Positions 26,657 through 35,837 of a DNA stretch of 64,000 nucleotides are shown here, piece by piece. The notes below the pieces were generated by a model. It was not told the origin of the DNA. It ran no database searches and saw nothing but the letters and a program-made list of their open reading frames with translations. How positions within the stretch are numbered: position 1 is the first letter of the stretch; every line of letters starts with the position of its first letter. The position numbers and the translations under genes were made by a program. The stretch comes from Pelagibius sp. Its GTDB lineage: Bacteria; Pseudomonadota; Alphaproteobacteria; Kiloniellales; Kiloniellaceae. The stretch lies in contig JANQMC010000012.1 in NCBI GenBank assembly GCA_028280305.1, positions 1 to 64,000 on the forward strand, read 5' to 3'.

Positions 26657-27288
26657 GCGAGGAGAGCCGACTGCGCGATGCGATCTGCGCCACCGGCCGC
26701 TCGCTCTATGACCGCGGCCTGACTTTCGGCAGCACCGGCAACCTCAGTCAGCGTCTCGAGGACGGCGGCTGGCTGATGACGCCGACCAACGCCTCCCTGG
26801 GGGCGCTCGACCCGGAACGGCTTTCGCGCCTGGATGCGCAAGGGGCGTGGGTTTCCGGCGACAAGCCGACCAAGGAAACGTTTCTGCATATCGCCATGTA
26901 CCGCGAGCGTCAGGATGCGCGGGCCGTGGTTCATCTGCATTCGACGCACTCCGTCGCGGTCAGTTGTCTCGACGGCATCGATCCCGAGGACGTCCTGCCG
27001 CCGATGACGGCCTATTACATCATGCGGGTCGGGCGGCTGCCCCTGGTGCCTTACTTTCCGCCTGGTGATGAAGCCCTGGCGAAGGCGGTCGGCAAGCTGG
27101 CCGGCAAGCATCATGCGGTGCTGCTGGCCAACCACGGGCCGGTCGTCGCCGGCAACAGTCTCGACACCGCGCTCTACGCCACCGAGGAGCTTGAGGAGAC
27201 GGCAAAGTTGTTTCTGATGCTGCAGGGCGCGGCGATACGCAATCTGACGGCCGATCAGGTCGCCGAGCTCCGCAAGCGATTTGGGTAG
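26653..27288 (+). CDS. Class II aldolase/adducin protein, OtnC-like decarboxylase
   Basis: 211 residues, typical for the family. FGSTGNLSQRL, zinc ligands in VVHLHSTHSVAVSC, and NHGPVVAGNSLDTALYATEELEETA. OtnC enzymes decarboxylate 3-oxo-tetronate 4-phosphate to DHAP; fuculose-phosphate aldolase is the alternative for the fold. The four-base overlap with a DUF1537 kinase supports OtnC. This is the exit point of the proposed C4 pathway. Confidence 0.86.
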   Translation: MSEESRLRDAICATGRSLYDRGLTFGSTGNLSQRLEDGGWLMTPTNASLGALDPERLSRLDAQGAWVSGDKPTKETFLHIAMYRERQDARAVVHLHSTHSVAVSCLDGIDPEDVLPPMTAYYIMRVGRLPLVPYFPPGDEALAKAVGKLAGKHHAVLLANHGPVVAGNSLDTALYATEELEETAKLFLMLQGAAIRNLTADQVAELRKRFG

Positions 27289-27297
27289 GGCCAGCCG

Positions 27298-27582
27298 ATG
27301 TACGTCGTCACCGTTGTTTTTGAGATTTCGGCAGGCTCGGAGGAAGCCTTTCGAAACGCCGTCCAGCGGCAGGCCGAGAACTCGCTTGCTCTTGAGGAGT
27401 CCTGCCGGCGTTTTGATGTCTGCTTCGACCCCACGCGCCCGGATCGTGTCTTTCTCTATGAGATCTACGATGATCGGGCCGCCTTCGATGCGCATCTTGC
27501 AAGCGATCACTTTGCCGCATTCGACAGCAAGGTGGCCGATATGGTCGCCAGCAAGACGGTCGAGACCTGGTTGCTCTCATAA
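27298..27582 (+). CDS. ABM-family protein (putative quinol monooxygenase/isomerase-like)
   Basis: 94 residues, one antibiotic-biosynthesis-monooxygenase ferredoxin-like domain: YVVTVVFEISAGSEEAFRNAVQRQAENSLALEESCRRFDVCFDP, then EIYDDRAAFDAHLASDHF. The HF near the end is the usual family motif. It starts nine bases after the aldolase stop, in the same operon. Such small proteins accompany many sugar-catabolic operons with no agreed role; an aldose mutarotase-like or quinone-related activity is possible. Confidence 0.75.
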   Translation: MYVVTVVFEISAGSEEAFRNAVQRQAENSLALEESCRRFDVCFDPTRPDRVFLYEIYDDRAAFDAHLASDHFAAFDSKVADMVASKTVETWLLS

Positions 27583-27753
27583 GCCCAGAGGCGAAGCGCG
27601 CCACATCTTGAACACAAGCCGCGGTTCGCAGAAACCGGAATAAAGCCGGCCGCCGAAGCGTCCATTCCCCAGGCGGGCTAAATCTTGACTCTCGCCTTTG
27701 GGCCGATGGGCCTCTACGACGTTTTCCTCTCATGAGAAGGAAAGGCCGGCGCT

Positions 27754-29196
27754 TTGGCTATTGGCTTGTCTTCGCAGACCGCGGCGCATCCCACAGAAAG
27801 GCAGTCCGGGCGGGCGGCAAACCCACTGCAGCCCAGTCCGCCGCCGTTGATCGACCGCATTGCCCTGCCGGCTTTCGTGCTGGCGCTGCTGTTCCTGAGT
27901 TTTCTCGGCGGCGCCTTTGTCATCCTGAGCAATGTCTTCCCCGCGAAGCCCCTGAGCGACGCCTATCGGGGCGGCGAGGCGCTGCTGGCGAAGATCGAAC
28001 AGTCGCGCGATCCCCTGGCCTCGGATTTCTGGGCGCCGGAGCGGCGCCCGGAAGAGGGCGTGACGATCCATGAAGCCGGCGCGGCTTTCCCAGGCTACAC
28101 GCTTTACACCTCAGGCCACGGCAGCGAGGCCTTGTTGTTCTCTATGGACGGCATGCTCGTTCATTCCTGGCAGTTGCCCTATAGCGCTATCTGGTCCGAA
28201 GAGTCGCCGGTAAAAGATCCGCAGCCCGATGAATTCACTTACTGGCGCAAGGCCAAGATGCTGCCGAACGGCGACCTGCTGGCGCTCTTTGTCGCCACCG
28301 GGGACACGCCCTGGGGCTATGGCATGGTGAAGCTGGACCGAGACTCCAATGTCATCTGGTCCTACCTCGGCCAGACCCATCACGACCTGGATGTGGCTGC
28401 GGACGGACGCGTCTATACGCTGATCCACAAGATGCGGGACAAGACCTTTGAGGGTTTCCCGCAGTTGACGGTTCCGCGTCTCGACGATTTTGTCGTGGTG
28501 CTGTCGCCGGACGGCGAAGAAGAAAAGCGGGTGTCGATCCTCGATGCGCTGGTGAACTCCGACTATGCGCGTCTGCTTGACCGGGTCACCTGGTTCAACA
28601 AGCACGATTTCATTCATACCAACAACATCGATGTCATCGACGCCGCCGACGCCGCGGTGTTGCCCTTTGCGGAAGAGGGGCAGGTGTTGCTGTCGTTCCG
28701 CGACATCGACACCATCGCGGTTCTCGACCTGGAGCAGGAGAAGATCGTCTGGGCCCTGCGCGGCACCTGGCTGGGTCAGCATGATCCGGACGTGCTGCCG
28801 AACGGCAATATCCTGCTGTTCGACAACGTCGGCAACTTCGGGCCGGGCGGAAGATCGCGGGTGATCGAGATCGATCCGATGACCGCGGCGGAGGTCTGGC
28901 GCTATGCCGGCAGTGCCGAACAACCCTTCGAAAGCAATGTCCGGGCGGCGCAGCAGCGGCTGCCCAACGGGAACACCCTGATCACCGAATCGACCGGCGG
29001 GCGTCTCCTTGAAGTGACGCAGGATGGCCGCATCGTCTGGGAGTTCATCAACCCGATCAGGGCGCAGCATCCGGAACGGACCGAGGAGGTGATCCTGCCC
29101 ATCGTCTCCTGGGGGCAAAGGACCGCCGCGGAGGATCTGCAGCCGGATTTTCTTGAAACCCTGATGCAACGTGAACAACAAGGGAGTCTCCAATGA
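27754..29196 (+). CDS. Membrane-anchored arylsulfotransferase-like beta-propeller protein
   Basis: 480 residues from a TTG at 27754, preceded by GAAGGAAAGG at eight bases. An N-terminal polar tail and one TM helix (about 33-57) anchor a large extracytoplasmic domain. Repeated blades with HHDLDV, NKHDFIHTNNIDVID and GQHDPDVLPNGNILLFDN match the Arylsulfotran_2 (ASST) family, where histidines of such motifs transfer sulfate between phenolic molecules without PAPS. Whether all catalytic residues of E. coli-type ASST are present cannot be judged without alignment. It overlaps the next small gene by ATGA and heads a four-gene cluster that ends in a PAPS-type sulfotransferase. Confidence 0.75.
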   Translation: MAIGLSSQTAAHPTERQSGRAANPLQPSPPPLIDRIALPAFVLALLFLSFLGGAFVILSNVFPAKPLSDAYRGGEALLAKIEQSRDPLASDFWAPERRPEEGVTIHEAGAAFPGYTLYTSGHGSEALLFSMDGMLVHSWQLPYSAIWSEESPVKDPQPDEFTYWRKAKMLPNGDLLALFVATGDTPWGYGMVKLDRDSNVIWSYLGQTHHDLDVAADGRVYTLIHKMRDKTFEGFPQLTVPRLDDFVVVLSPDGEEEKRVSILDALVNSDYARLLDRVTWFNKHDFIHTNNIDVIDAADAAVLPFAEEGQVLLSFRDIDTIAVLDLEQEKIVWALRGTWLGQHDPDVLPNGNILLFDNVGNFGPGGRSRVIEIDPMTAAEVWRYAGSAEQPFESNVRAAQQRLPNGNTLITESTGGRLLEVTQDGRIVWEFINPIRAQHPERTEEVILPIVSWGQRTAAEDLQPDFLETLMQREQQGSLQ

Positions 29197-29468
29197 AGCG
29201 AAACGGGTTGTCTGCTGCCGGCATCGGGTTGGCGCTGGTTTTCGCCTGGGTGACGCCGGCTGCGGCGTACATCGGGCCCGGCGCCGGGCTTTCTCTTCTG
29301 GGGGCGCTCTGGGGCGTCTTCGCGGCCATTGCGGCCGCACTTCTCTTCCTGCTGATCTGGCCGCTCCGGCGTCTGCTGCGCCGCAATCGTCAGGCACCTG
29401 TTGCCCAGGCCGCGGAAAGCCCTCCGGAGAGGGGAGTCGCGAAAGCGCGGGAACCGCGGATTGATTGA
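29193..29468 (+). CDS. Small membrane protein with YIGPGAG motif
   Basis: 91 residues. A signal-like helix (about 8-25, ending VTPAAA) is followed by YIGPGAGLSLLGALWG, a second hydrophobic helix (about 33-55), and a basic then polar tail. The motif after the predicted cleavage site is one I recall from many short bacterial envelope proteins, often beside alkaline-phosphatase-fold or polysaccharide genes; no function is established. The start overlaps the arylsulfotransferase-like stop (ATGA, 29193-29196), with GGGAG upstream, so it is translationally coupled. Confidence 0.72.
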   Translation: MKRNGLSAAGIGLALVFAWVTPAAAYIGPGAGLSLLGALWGVFAAIAAALLFLLIWPLRRLLRRNRQAPVAQAAESPPERGVAKAREPRID

Positions 29469-29519
29469 CCATCCGGAGAAACCGCAAGGCAGAAGTAAAA
29501 GCATTCCTCCCGTAGTTCC

Positions 29520-30266
29520 ATGACCGGGTTCTTTGATCTCACGTCTCCGCTGCTGACTTCTCTCGATCAGGCCTTGGTGCCGCTGCTGCCGGCCGCAGGC
29601 CGGCTTGCGGTCTGGGGGCTTGTCGGGGCCTCGATCTCCATGGCGCTCTACGCTTTGCTCTCGCCTCAGGAACGCTTGCGCCGGGTCAAAGCCTCGGCGC
29701 AGGAGGCGAAGGTGGCACTGGATGGCCACGACGGCAGCTTAAGTGAGGCGATGCCGCTGATCGGCCGCATGCTCCGAAGCTCAATGGCACAGCTCGGCCT
29801 CGTGCTGGGGCCGGCGGTTTTGGCCTCTCTGCCGGTGCTGTTCATGATCGTCTGGCTCAGCGGGGCCTACGGTTACTTTCTGCCGCAGCCGGTCTCGGAA
29901 GTCCCGCTGCGGGTCGAGCCCAGCGGTCTGGAGGCGCGTTGGCTGCCGGAAGACAGGGCAGCTGGCACTACCGTGGCCGAGCATCCCCGTATCCAGGTCG
30001 TCGATGCTGCCGAGCGGGTGGTCGATACGTTGGACATAGATGCCGCTGTGACCAGCCTGCACAAACGCCAGTGGTGGAACTCCCTGATTGCCAATCCGCT
30101 CGGCTATTTGCCGACGGACGGCACCCTGGAGCGCATCGAGATCGCCCTGCCGCGCCAGGAGGTCCTGAGCCTTGGCCCTGGTTGGCTGCGCGGCTGGGAA
30201 GTGGTCTTCTTCTGCGCCCTGATCGCAGCTTCCTTGGCGATCAAGATCGTTTTCCGGCTGGTCTAG
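29520..30266 (+). CDS. Three-helix membrane protein resembling DUF106/EMC3 (Oxa1 superfamily)
   Basis: 248 residues. TM1 about 26-48, a charged helical segment (LLSPQERLRRVKASAQEAKVALDGHDGSLSEAMPLIGRMLRSS), TM2 about 92-118, an approximately 100-residue extracytoplasmic domain, and TM3 about 226-247. A cytoplasmic coiled-coil between TM1 and TM2 is the layout of DUF106/EMC3/TMCO1 insertases; the large domain before TM3 is unlike archaeal DUF106 proteins. The family call is a pattern judgement. It follows the small YIGPGAG gene by 51 bases and precedes the sulfotransferase by four, so all four probably act together at the inner membrane. Confidence 0.5.
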   Translation: MTGFFDLTSPLLTSLDQALVPLLPAAGRLAVWGLVGASISMALYALLSPQERLRRVKASAQEAKVALDGHDGSLSEAMPLIGRMLRSSMAQLGLVLGPAVLASLPVLFMIVWLSGAYGYFLPQPVSEVPLRVEPSGLEARWLPEDRAAGTTVAEHPRIQVVDAAERVVDTLDIDAAVTSLHKRQWWNSLIANPLGYLPTDGTLERIEIALPRQEVLSLGPGWLRGWEVVFFCALIAASLAIKIVFRLV

Positions 30267-30270
30267 CGCC

Positions 30271-31455
30271 ATGGCACCCCGAAGTTCGAGCGCGAGCAAC
30301 CGTCATGCCGATGAACGGCAGGGCGATGAAAGGAATGCTGGGGACCGCTACGCCGGTTTTCGGGTAACGCCCTGGGTACATCATCTCGGCCGCTTCGTGG
30401 ACCGTCATCGCGATCTTTGGATCAAATTGGGTGAGGGGGAGACGCGGTTGCGGGCCGATGACATCGCCGACACCGCGATCGACAAGCCGATCTTCGTCAG
30501 CGGACTGGCGCGCTCCGGCACAACCATTCTGCTGGAGGTGCTGGCCAAGCATCCAACGGTGGCTTGTCATCGCTACAAGGACTACCCCTTTCTCTTCACG
30601 CCGTTTCTCTGGAACCGTTTCCTCGGCTTTGTGCCTGAGCGTCAGAACATTGCCGTGGAGCGCAGCCATGCGGACGGGATCGCCGTTTCGCCAGACAGCC
30701 CGGAAGCCTTCGAGGAGGTGCTCTGGATGGCGTTTTTCAAAGACTTGCACGACCCCGCGGTCTGCAACGTGCTCGACGGCGAAACCAGCAACCCGGACTT
30801 CGAAGGCTTCTATGCCGATCACATCCGCAAGCTGCTGCGTGTGCGTGGACGCGCGCGCTATCTGGCGAAAGCCAACTACAACGTCACCCGCCTGGAGTAT
30901 CTTCTGAAGGTTTTCCCCGAGGCCCGCTTTGTTTTGCCGCTGCGCGCGCCGGTCGGACAGATTGCCTCTCTCGCAAAGCAGCACCGCCTGTTCTGCGAAG
31001 GCGAGCGGCGTCACCCCCGGGCCCTCGATCATATGCGCCGCATCGGTCACTTCGAGTTCGGTCTGGACCGGCGCCCGGTCAACGTTGGCGACGGTGCCAT
31101 GCCCGCAGTCCTGGCGGCCTGGGAGAAAGGCGATGAGGTCGAGGGCTGGGCGCGTTACTGGGCCAGCCTTCACGGCTTTCTGGCGGACCGCCTCGCCGCT
31201 AATCCGGCTCTGGCCGCAGCCGTCAAGGTCGTCCGCTTCGAAGATCTCTGCAGCAAGCCTTTCGAGGTGCTTCGCGAGGTCTGTGACCATTGCCGCCTGC
31301 CGAATTCCGCCCATCTGGTGGCCGAGGCGGCGGAGCTGATGCGGATGCCCAGCTACTACCGGCCGGATTTCACCGAAAAACAGCTTCTCCAGATCGACCG
31401 CTATACGGCCGATGTCGCCCGGCGCTTCGGCTATGCCGATGCGGTCGGCGTCTAA
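30271..31455 (+). CDS. PAPS-dependent sulfotransferase-family protein
   Basis: 394 residues. The 5'-phosphosulfate loop PIFVSGLARSGTT is at 73-85 and the 3'-phosphate-binding strand RFVLPLRAPVGQIAS at 219-233, as in Sulfotransfer_3 proteins. A phosphate-loop-only kinase role is unlikely because both elements are present. No signal peptide, so it is cytoplasmic or peripheral. It starts four bases after the EMC3-like gene without an obvious ribosome site, suggesting coupled translation. The acceptor is unknown; a lipid, glycan or small phenol are all possible. Confidence 0.82.
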   Translation: MAPRSSSASNRHADERQGDERNAGDRYAGFRVTPWVHHLGRFVDRHRDLWIKLGEGETRLRADDIADTAIDKPIFVSGLARSGTTILLEVLAKHPTVACHRYKDYPFLFTPFLWNRFLGFVPERQNIAVERSHADGIAVSPDSPEAFEEVLWMAFFKDLHDPAVCNVLDGETSNPDFEGFYADHIRKLLRVRGRARYLAKANYNVTRLEYLLKVFPEARFVLPLRAPVGQIASLAKQHRLFCEGERRHPRALDHMRRIGHFEFGLDRRPVNVGDGAMPAVLAAWEKGDEVEGWARYWASLHGFLADRLAANPALAAAVKVVRFEDLCSKPFEVLREVCDHCRLPNSAHLVAEAAELMRMPSYYRPDFTEKQLLQIDRYTADVARRFGYADAVGV

Positions 31456-31614
31456 AGCGCCGTCTCGCCAGTAATCGGTCACTCGGCGTCATAGGCTGTC
31501 GCTGGCGGGCCTGAAACCCCCGGATTTGCCCGCTATCTGTGGAACCTGAAGGCTCTGCCGGCCCTCGGGCCGCCATGCCTTGCGATCAAAAATATTCGGT
31601 ACAGGGACAGGCAG

Positions 31615-34041
31615 ATGAAATCTCATGCTCAGGTCGTCGTCATCGGTGGCGGCGTTGTCGGCTGCAGCGTGCTCTATCACCTGACGAAGGCGGGCTGGAA
31701 GGATGTGGTCCTGCTGGAGCGCGACGAGCTGACCTCCGGGTCCACCTGGCATGCCGCCGGCGGCATGCACACGCTGAACGGGGACCCCAACGTCGCCAAG
31801 CTGCAGCGCTACACCATCGACCTCTACAAGGAGATCGAGGAGATTTCCGGTCAGTCCTGCGGCGTCCACATGACCGGCGGTTTCATGCTGGCCGATTCAG
31901 AAAGCTGGCTCGACTACCTGAAGGTCGCCCAGGGCCGCTCCCGGGTTTTGGGCCTGCACAGCGAATTCATCTCGGTCGCCGAAGCCAAGGCGCTGCACCC
32001 GCTGTTGAACGAAAAGCGGTTTGTCGGCGCGCTCTATGATCCGCTGGAGGGGCACATCGATCCCTCAGGCGTCACCCATGCCTATGCCAAGTCGGCGCGC
32101 ATCGGCGGCGCGGAGATCGAGCGTTTCACCCGCGTCACCGATCTGCAGCCGCGGCCCGACGGCGGTTGGGAGGTGATCACCGACAAGGGCAGCATCCAGG
32201 CCGAGCATGTGGTCAATGCCGGCGGGCTCTGGGCCCGGGAAGTCGGCCGCATGGTGGGGCTCGAGCTGCCGATTCTAGCGATGGAGCACCAGTATCTGGT
32301 GACCGACGAGATGCCGGAGGTGGCGAGTCGCGAGACCGAGCTGCCGCACTGCATCGACTTCGGCGGCGAAATCTACATGCGTCAGGAGCGCAGCGGGCTG
32401 GTTATGGGCACTTACGAGCAGGGCGGCGTGCCCTGGTCGGAGAAACAGACGCCCTGGGATTTCGGCCACGAGTTGCTGCAGCCCGACCTCGACCGCATTT
32501 CCGACAACCTGGCGGTCGCTTTCGACCATTTTCCGGCTTTGGAGAACGCCGGCATCAAGCAGGTGATCAACGGCCCCTTCACCTTTGCGCCCGACGGCAA
32601 TCCTTTGGTCGGTCCGGTGCGCGGCCTGAAGAACTTCTGGGTCGCCTGCGGCGTGATGGCCGGCTTCAGCCAGGGCGGTGGCGTCGGCCTGGCCCTCACC
32701 AACTGGATGACCGACGGCGACCCGGGCCTGGATATCTTCGCCATGGACGTGGCGCGCTACGGCGACTTCGCCACCATGGCCTATACCAACGCCAAGGTGC
32801 GGGAAAACTACGGACGGCGCTTCAAGATCACCTTTCCGAACGAGGAACTGCCGGCAGCCCGTCCGCTGCGCACGACCCCGGTTTATGACCGGCTGAAGGC
32901 GGAGAATGCGGTTTTCGGTGCCGGCTATGGCCTGGAGTACGCGCTCTGGTTCGCGCCCGAGGGCGCCGAGCCGATCGAGGAACCCACCTACCGCCGCTCG
33001 AACGCCTTTGAGCCGGTGAAGGCGGAATGCAAAGCGGTGCGGGAGGCCGTCGGCCTGGTCGAGACCTCGGGTTTCGCCAAGTACGAGGTGACCGGCGCCG
33101 GCGCCGAGGGCTGGCTGGGCGAGATCCTGGCCAACCGCATGCCGCGGGAAGGGCGCATCGTGCTGTCCCCGATGCTCAATCACCAGGGTAAGCTGATCGG
33201 CGATTTCACCGTTGCCAAGGCCGGCCCTGAGCAATTCTTCATCTTCGGATCCGGTGCGGCAGAGGACTACCATCTGCGCTGGTTCGAACGGCAGTTACAG
33301 GGGGAGGGGCGGCAGCAGGATGTTTCCCTGAGATCCTTGCGCAACGAGTTGGTCGGCTTCTCCATCGCCGGTCCGAAGTCACGCGAACTGCTGTCGCGGC
33401 TGACCGCGGAAGATGTCTCCAACGAAGCCTTTCCCTTCATGTCCTTCCGGCGCATGGACCTGGGCATGATCCCGGCCTGGGTCGGGCGCATCTCCTTCAC
33501 CGGCGACCTGGGTTACGAGATATGGGTGTCGCCGGACTATCAGCTCAATCTCTACGAGCAGATTCAGAGCGCCGGCGCGGACCTGGGCCTGCGTCAGTTC
33601 GGCCTGCGCGCGCTGGATTCCCTGCGCCTGGAAAAGGGCTTCGGCACCTGGGCGCGTGAGTACCGGCCGATCTACACGCCCGCAGAGGCGGGCCTGGACC
33701 GCTTCGTTGATCTCCGCAAGAACGCCTTCGTCGGCCGTGATGCGGTTTTGCAGGACCGTGAAAACGGCCCAAAGGTGCGTCTTGTGACCCTGACTGTGGA
33801 TGCCGACGGTGCCGACGTCAGCGGTGATGAAGCGGTTTGGCACAACGGAGAGGTTGTCGGCTGGGTGACCTCCGGTGGCTACGCCCACGCGGCAGACCGC
33901 TCCGTCGCTCTGGCTTATGTCCCCGCCGCTCTGGAACACGAGAACGGATCCTTCGAAATCGAGATTCTCGGCGACCGCCGCGGCGCGAAACTACAGCCCG
34001 AGCCGCTGTTCGATCCTGAACGAACCCGCATGCTGGGTTAG
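31615..34041 (+). CDS. Dimethylglycine/sarcosine dehydrogenase-family flavoprotein
   Basis: 808 residues. N-terminal DAO domain with VVVIGGGVVGCSVLYHL (7-23) and STWHAAGG, the motif carrying the covalently flavinylated His in dimethylglycine dehydrogenase; a linking FAO_M domain (about 370-430); and a C-terminal GcvT/aminomethyltransferase-like folate domain (about 430-800). The family oxidatively demethylates N-methyl amino compounds and passes the C1 unit to tetrahydrofolate. Start at 31615 has ACAGGCAG upstream. It is followed at 632 bases by a TRAP transporter and amidase, and may process what that transporter imports. Confidence 0.88.
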   Translation: MKSHAQVVVIGGGVVGCSVLYHLTKAGWKDVVLLERDELTSGSTWHAAGGMHTLNGDPNVAKLQRYTIDLYKEIEEISGQSCGVHMTGGFMLADSESWLDYLKVAQGRSRVLGLHSEFISVAEAKALHPLLNEKRFVGALYDPLEGHIDPSGVTHAYAKSARIGGAEIERFTRVTDLQPRPDGGWEVITDKGSIQAEHVVNAGGLWAREVGRMVGLELPILAMEHQYLVTDEMPEVASRETELPHCIDFGGEIYMRQERSGLVMGTYEQGGVPWSEKQTPWDFGHELLQPDLDRISDNLAVAFDHFPALENAGIKQVINGPFTFAPDGNPLVGPVRGLKNFWVACGVMAGFSQGGGVGLALTNWMTDGDPGLDIFAMDVARYGDFATMAYTNAKVRENYGRRFKITFPNEELPAARPLRTTPVYDRLKAENAVFGAGYGLEYALWFAPEGAEPIEEPTYRRSNAFEPVKAECKAVREAVGLVETSGFAKYEVTGAGAEGWLGEILANRMPREGRIVLSPMLNHQGKLIGDFTVAKAGPEQFFIFGSGAAEDYHLRWFERQLQGEGRQQDVSLRSLRNELVGFSIAGPKSRELLSRLTAEDVSNEAFPFMSFRRMDLGMIPAWVGRISFTGDLGYEIWVSPDYQLNLYEQIQSAGADLGLRQFGLRALDSLRLEKGFGTWAREYRPIYTPAEAGLDRFVDLRKNAFVGRDAVLQDRENGPKVRLVTLTVDADGADVSGDEAVWHNGEVVGWVTSGGYAHAADRSVALAYVPAALEHENGSFEIEILGDRRGAKLQPEPLFDPERTRMLG

Positions 34042-34672
34042 GCCGCTGAGGCCAATCTGCCTTCCGCTTCGCGCAAGCGTGATTTGGACTTGTCCCTTGA
34101 ATCTGGCCTAGTATGGCCTTCGGCGAAGGGATATCCGGTCGTTTGCGCGCGATGATACGCGTCTGCCGGATTGGTTTGGAGAAATTGGTCTGGCAAGCAA
34201 ACCATTGACTTAGCGAGATTTTTCGTGACCCACTATCCGTTTTGTGCATAATGGAAGTAGTTTCCGCATTGTGGCAGGGCAATTGGTTCGCCCTCCGGGA
34301 CACTCTGCGGTGCCAAAGCGAAGACGGCATGAAAGCCGCCCGTGAGATGGAACGTTTGGGAGGAATGAGACTTGGCCGTGAATTTCGGCAGGTCGATGAT
34401 TGCTGACCGGTTGCCTTGTCGGCTTCAGACATTCCATTATGATTCCGGCGGTTTGACCCGCCCAAGCCAATGGTGCGCTTTGCCTGAGAGTGGGCGGCGG
34501 CATCGTTGTGACGAGCCAGTTGCGACTTCGCTGAGTGAGGTGACGCTGTAAGGGCCGAAGAATTCTCATAGACGAACGAAACGGCCGATTTTTGGATCAT
34601 ACCGAGTCGGAGGGGTGCGGCGCTGCCGAAGTGATTTGCCCCTCTGAATTGTTGAAAACAGGGAGGATTTCC
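34042..34672. other. 631-base gene-free region upstream of the TRAP operon
   Basis: I find no convincing gene on either strand; GC content is visibly lower than in the flanks. It contains an inverted repeat TGGTTTG (34172-34178) / CAAACCA (34198-34204), an adjacent TTGACT, and TGTGCATAAT (34235-34255 area) that could be an extended -10. I do not recognise a riboswitch. It probably carries the TRAP promoter and a long leader, or decayed sequence. Confidence 0.5.
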
Positions 34673-35809
34673 GTGGAAAAAAGTTCGAAGACCAAGAACG
34701 TTTCACGCCGCAAGCTGCTTACCGGCGGGGCGGTTGCCGCCGGTGCCGCAGCCGGCGCGATTGCCATGCCGCAGGTATCGAGGGCGCAAACCGTGACCCT
34801 GAAGATGCAGGGTTCCTGGGGTGCCGCTTCGATCTTCAGCGATATGGCAAAGCAGTACACCGAACGCGTCGACAAGATGTCGGGCGGCCGCCTGAAGATC
34901 GACTACCTGCCGGCCGGTGCAGTCGTGAAGGCCTTCCAGGTTCAGGACGCCTGTCATGACGGCATTCTGGATGCGGCACATACGGTGACAGCCTACTGGT
35001 ACGGCAAGAACAAGTCGGCGTCTCTATTCGGGACCGGCCCGGTCTTTGGGGCCAATGCCTCGCAGATCCTGGCCTGGATCCACTACGGGGGCGGTAAGGA
35101 GCTGTATCAGGAGCTGGTGCAAGATATCCTGAAGCTCGACCTGGTTGGTTTCTTTGCCATGCCAATGCCGACCCAGCCCTTGGGCTGGTTCAAGCGTCAT
35201 GTGAAGAGCGCCGACGAAATGCAAGGCCTGAAGTACCGCACCGTGGGTTTGGCCACCGACATTATGCAGGGCATGGGCCTCAGGGTGACCCAGCTTCCGG
35301 GCGGTGAAATCGTGCCGGCCCTGGAGCGCGGCGTGATCGAGGCTTTCGAGTTCAACAACCCGACGGCGGACAGCCAGTTCGGTGCGCAGGACGTCTCGAA
35401 GCACTATCACATGGGCTCCTACCATCAGGCCGCCGAATTCTTCGAGATCATCTTCAACAAGCGACGCTTCGACTCGCTGCCGGACGAGCAGAAGGCGATC
35501 CTCGAATATGCGGCTGAAGCCACAAATACGGCGAACTACGGTCTTGCGATGGACACCTACTCCAAGGATCTGCAGAAGCTGATCAACGAGGACGGTGTGA
35601 ACGTCTATCGCACGGACACCTCGATTATGCAGGCCCAGTTGGACTCCTGGGACAAGGTGCTCGAAGGTCTGGTCGAAGATCCCTTCTTCAAGAAGGTCGT
35701 CGACAGCCAGAAGGCCTGGGCGGAGCGGGTCGCTTTCTATGACCTGATGAACTCGGCCGACTACAAGCTGGCCTATCAGCACTACTTCCCCGGCAAGATC
35801 GATTTCTAA
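34673..35809 (+). CDS. TRAP transporter substrate-binding protein with Tat signal
   Basis: 378 residues from the GTG at 34673, with GGGAGG six bases upstream. The twin-arginine signal SRRKLLTGGAVAAGAAAGAIAMP ends near QVSRA|Q, so it is exported folded. The mature part is a DctP-type protein of the TakP-like (keto/hydroxy acid, mannitol/chloroaromatic-annotated) group, with the conserved Arg in KYRTVGLATDIMQGMG and the GGEIVPALERGVIEAFEFNNP block. Ligands are usually small carboxylates. The operon continues with both membrane subunits and an amidase, so an amide or N-acyl carboxylate is worth considering. Confidence 0.9.
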   Translation: MEKSSKTKNVSRRKLLTGGAVAAGAAAGAIAMPQVSRAQTVTLKMQGSWGAASIFSDMAKQYTERVDKMSGGRLKIDYLPAGAVVKAFQVQDACHDGILDAAHTVTAYWYGKNKSASLFGTGPVFGANASQILAWIHYGGGKELYQELVQDILKLDLVGFFAMPMPTQPLGWFKRHVKSADEMQGLKYRTVGLATDIMQGMGLRVTQLPGGEIVPALERGVIEAFEFNNPTADSQFGAQDVSKHYHMGSYHQAAEFFEIIFNKRRFDSLPDEQKAILEYAAEATNTANYGLAMDTYSKDLQKLINEDGVNVYRTDTSIMQAQLDSWDKVLEGLVEDPFFKKVVDSQKAWAERVAFYDLMNSADYKLAYQHYFPGKIDF

Positions 35810-35837
35810 GAGACGTCGATTTTACCGTCAATGACCA

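Noticed and set aside
33818-34600. Minus-strand frame reaching into the gene-free region before the TRAP operon
   Set aside because: Its first part is antisense to the flavoenzyme and the rest has no family signal or ribosome site.
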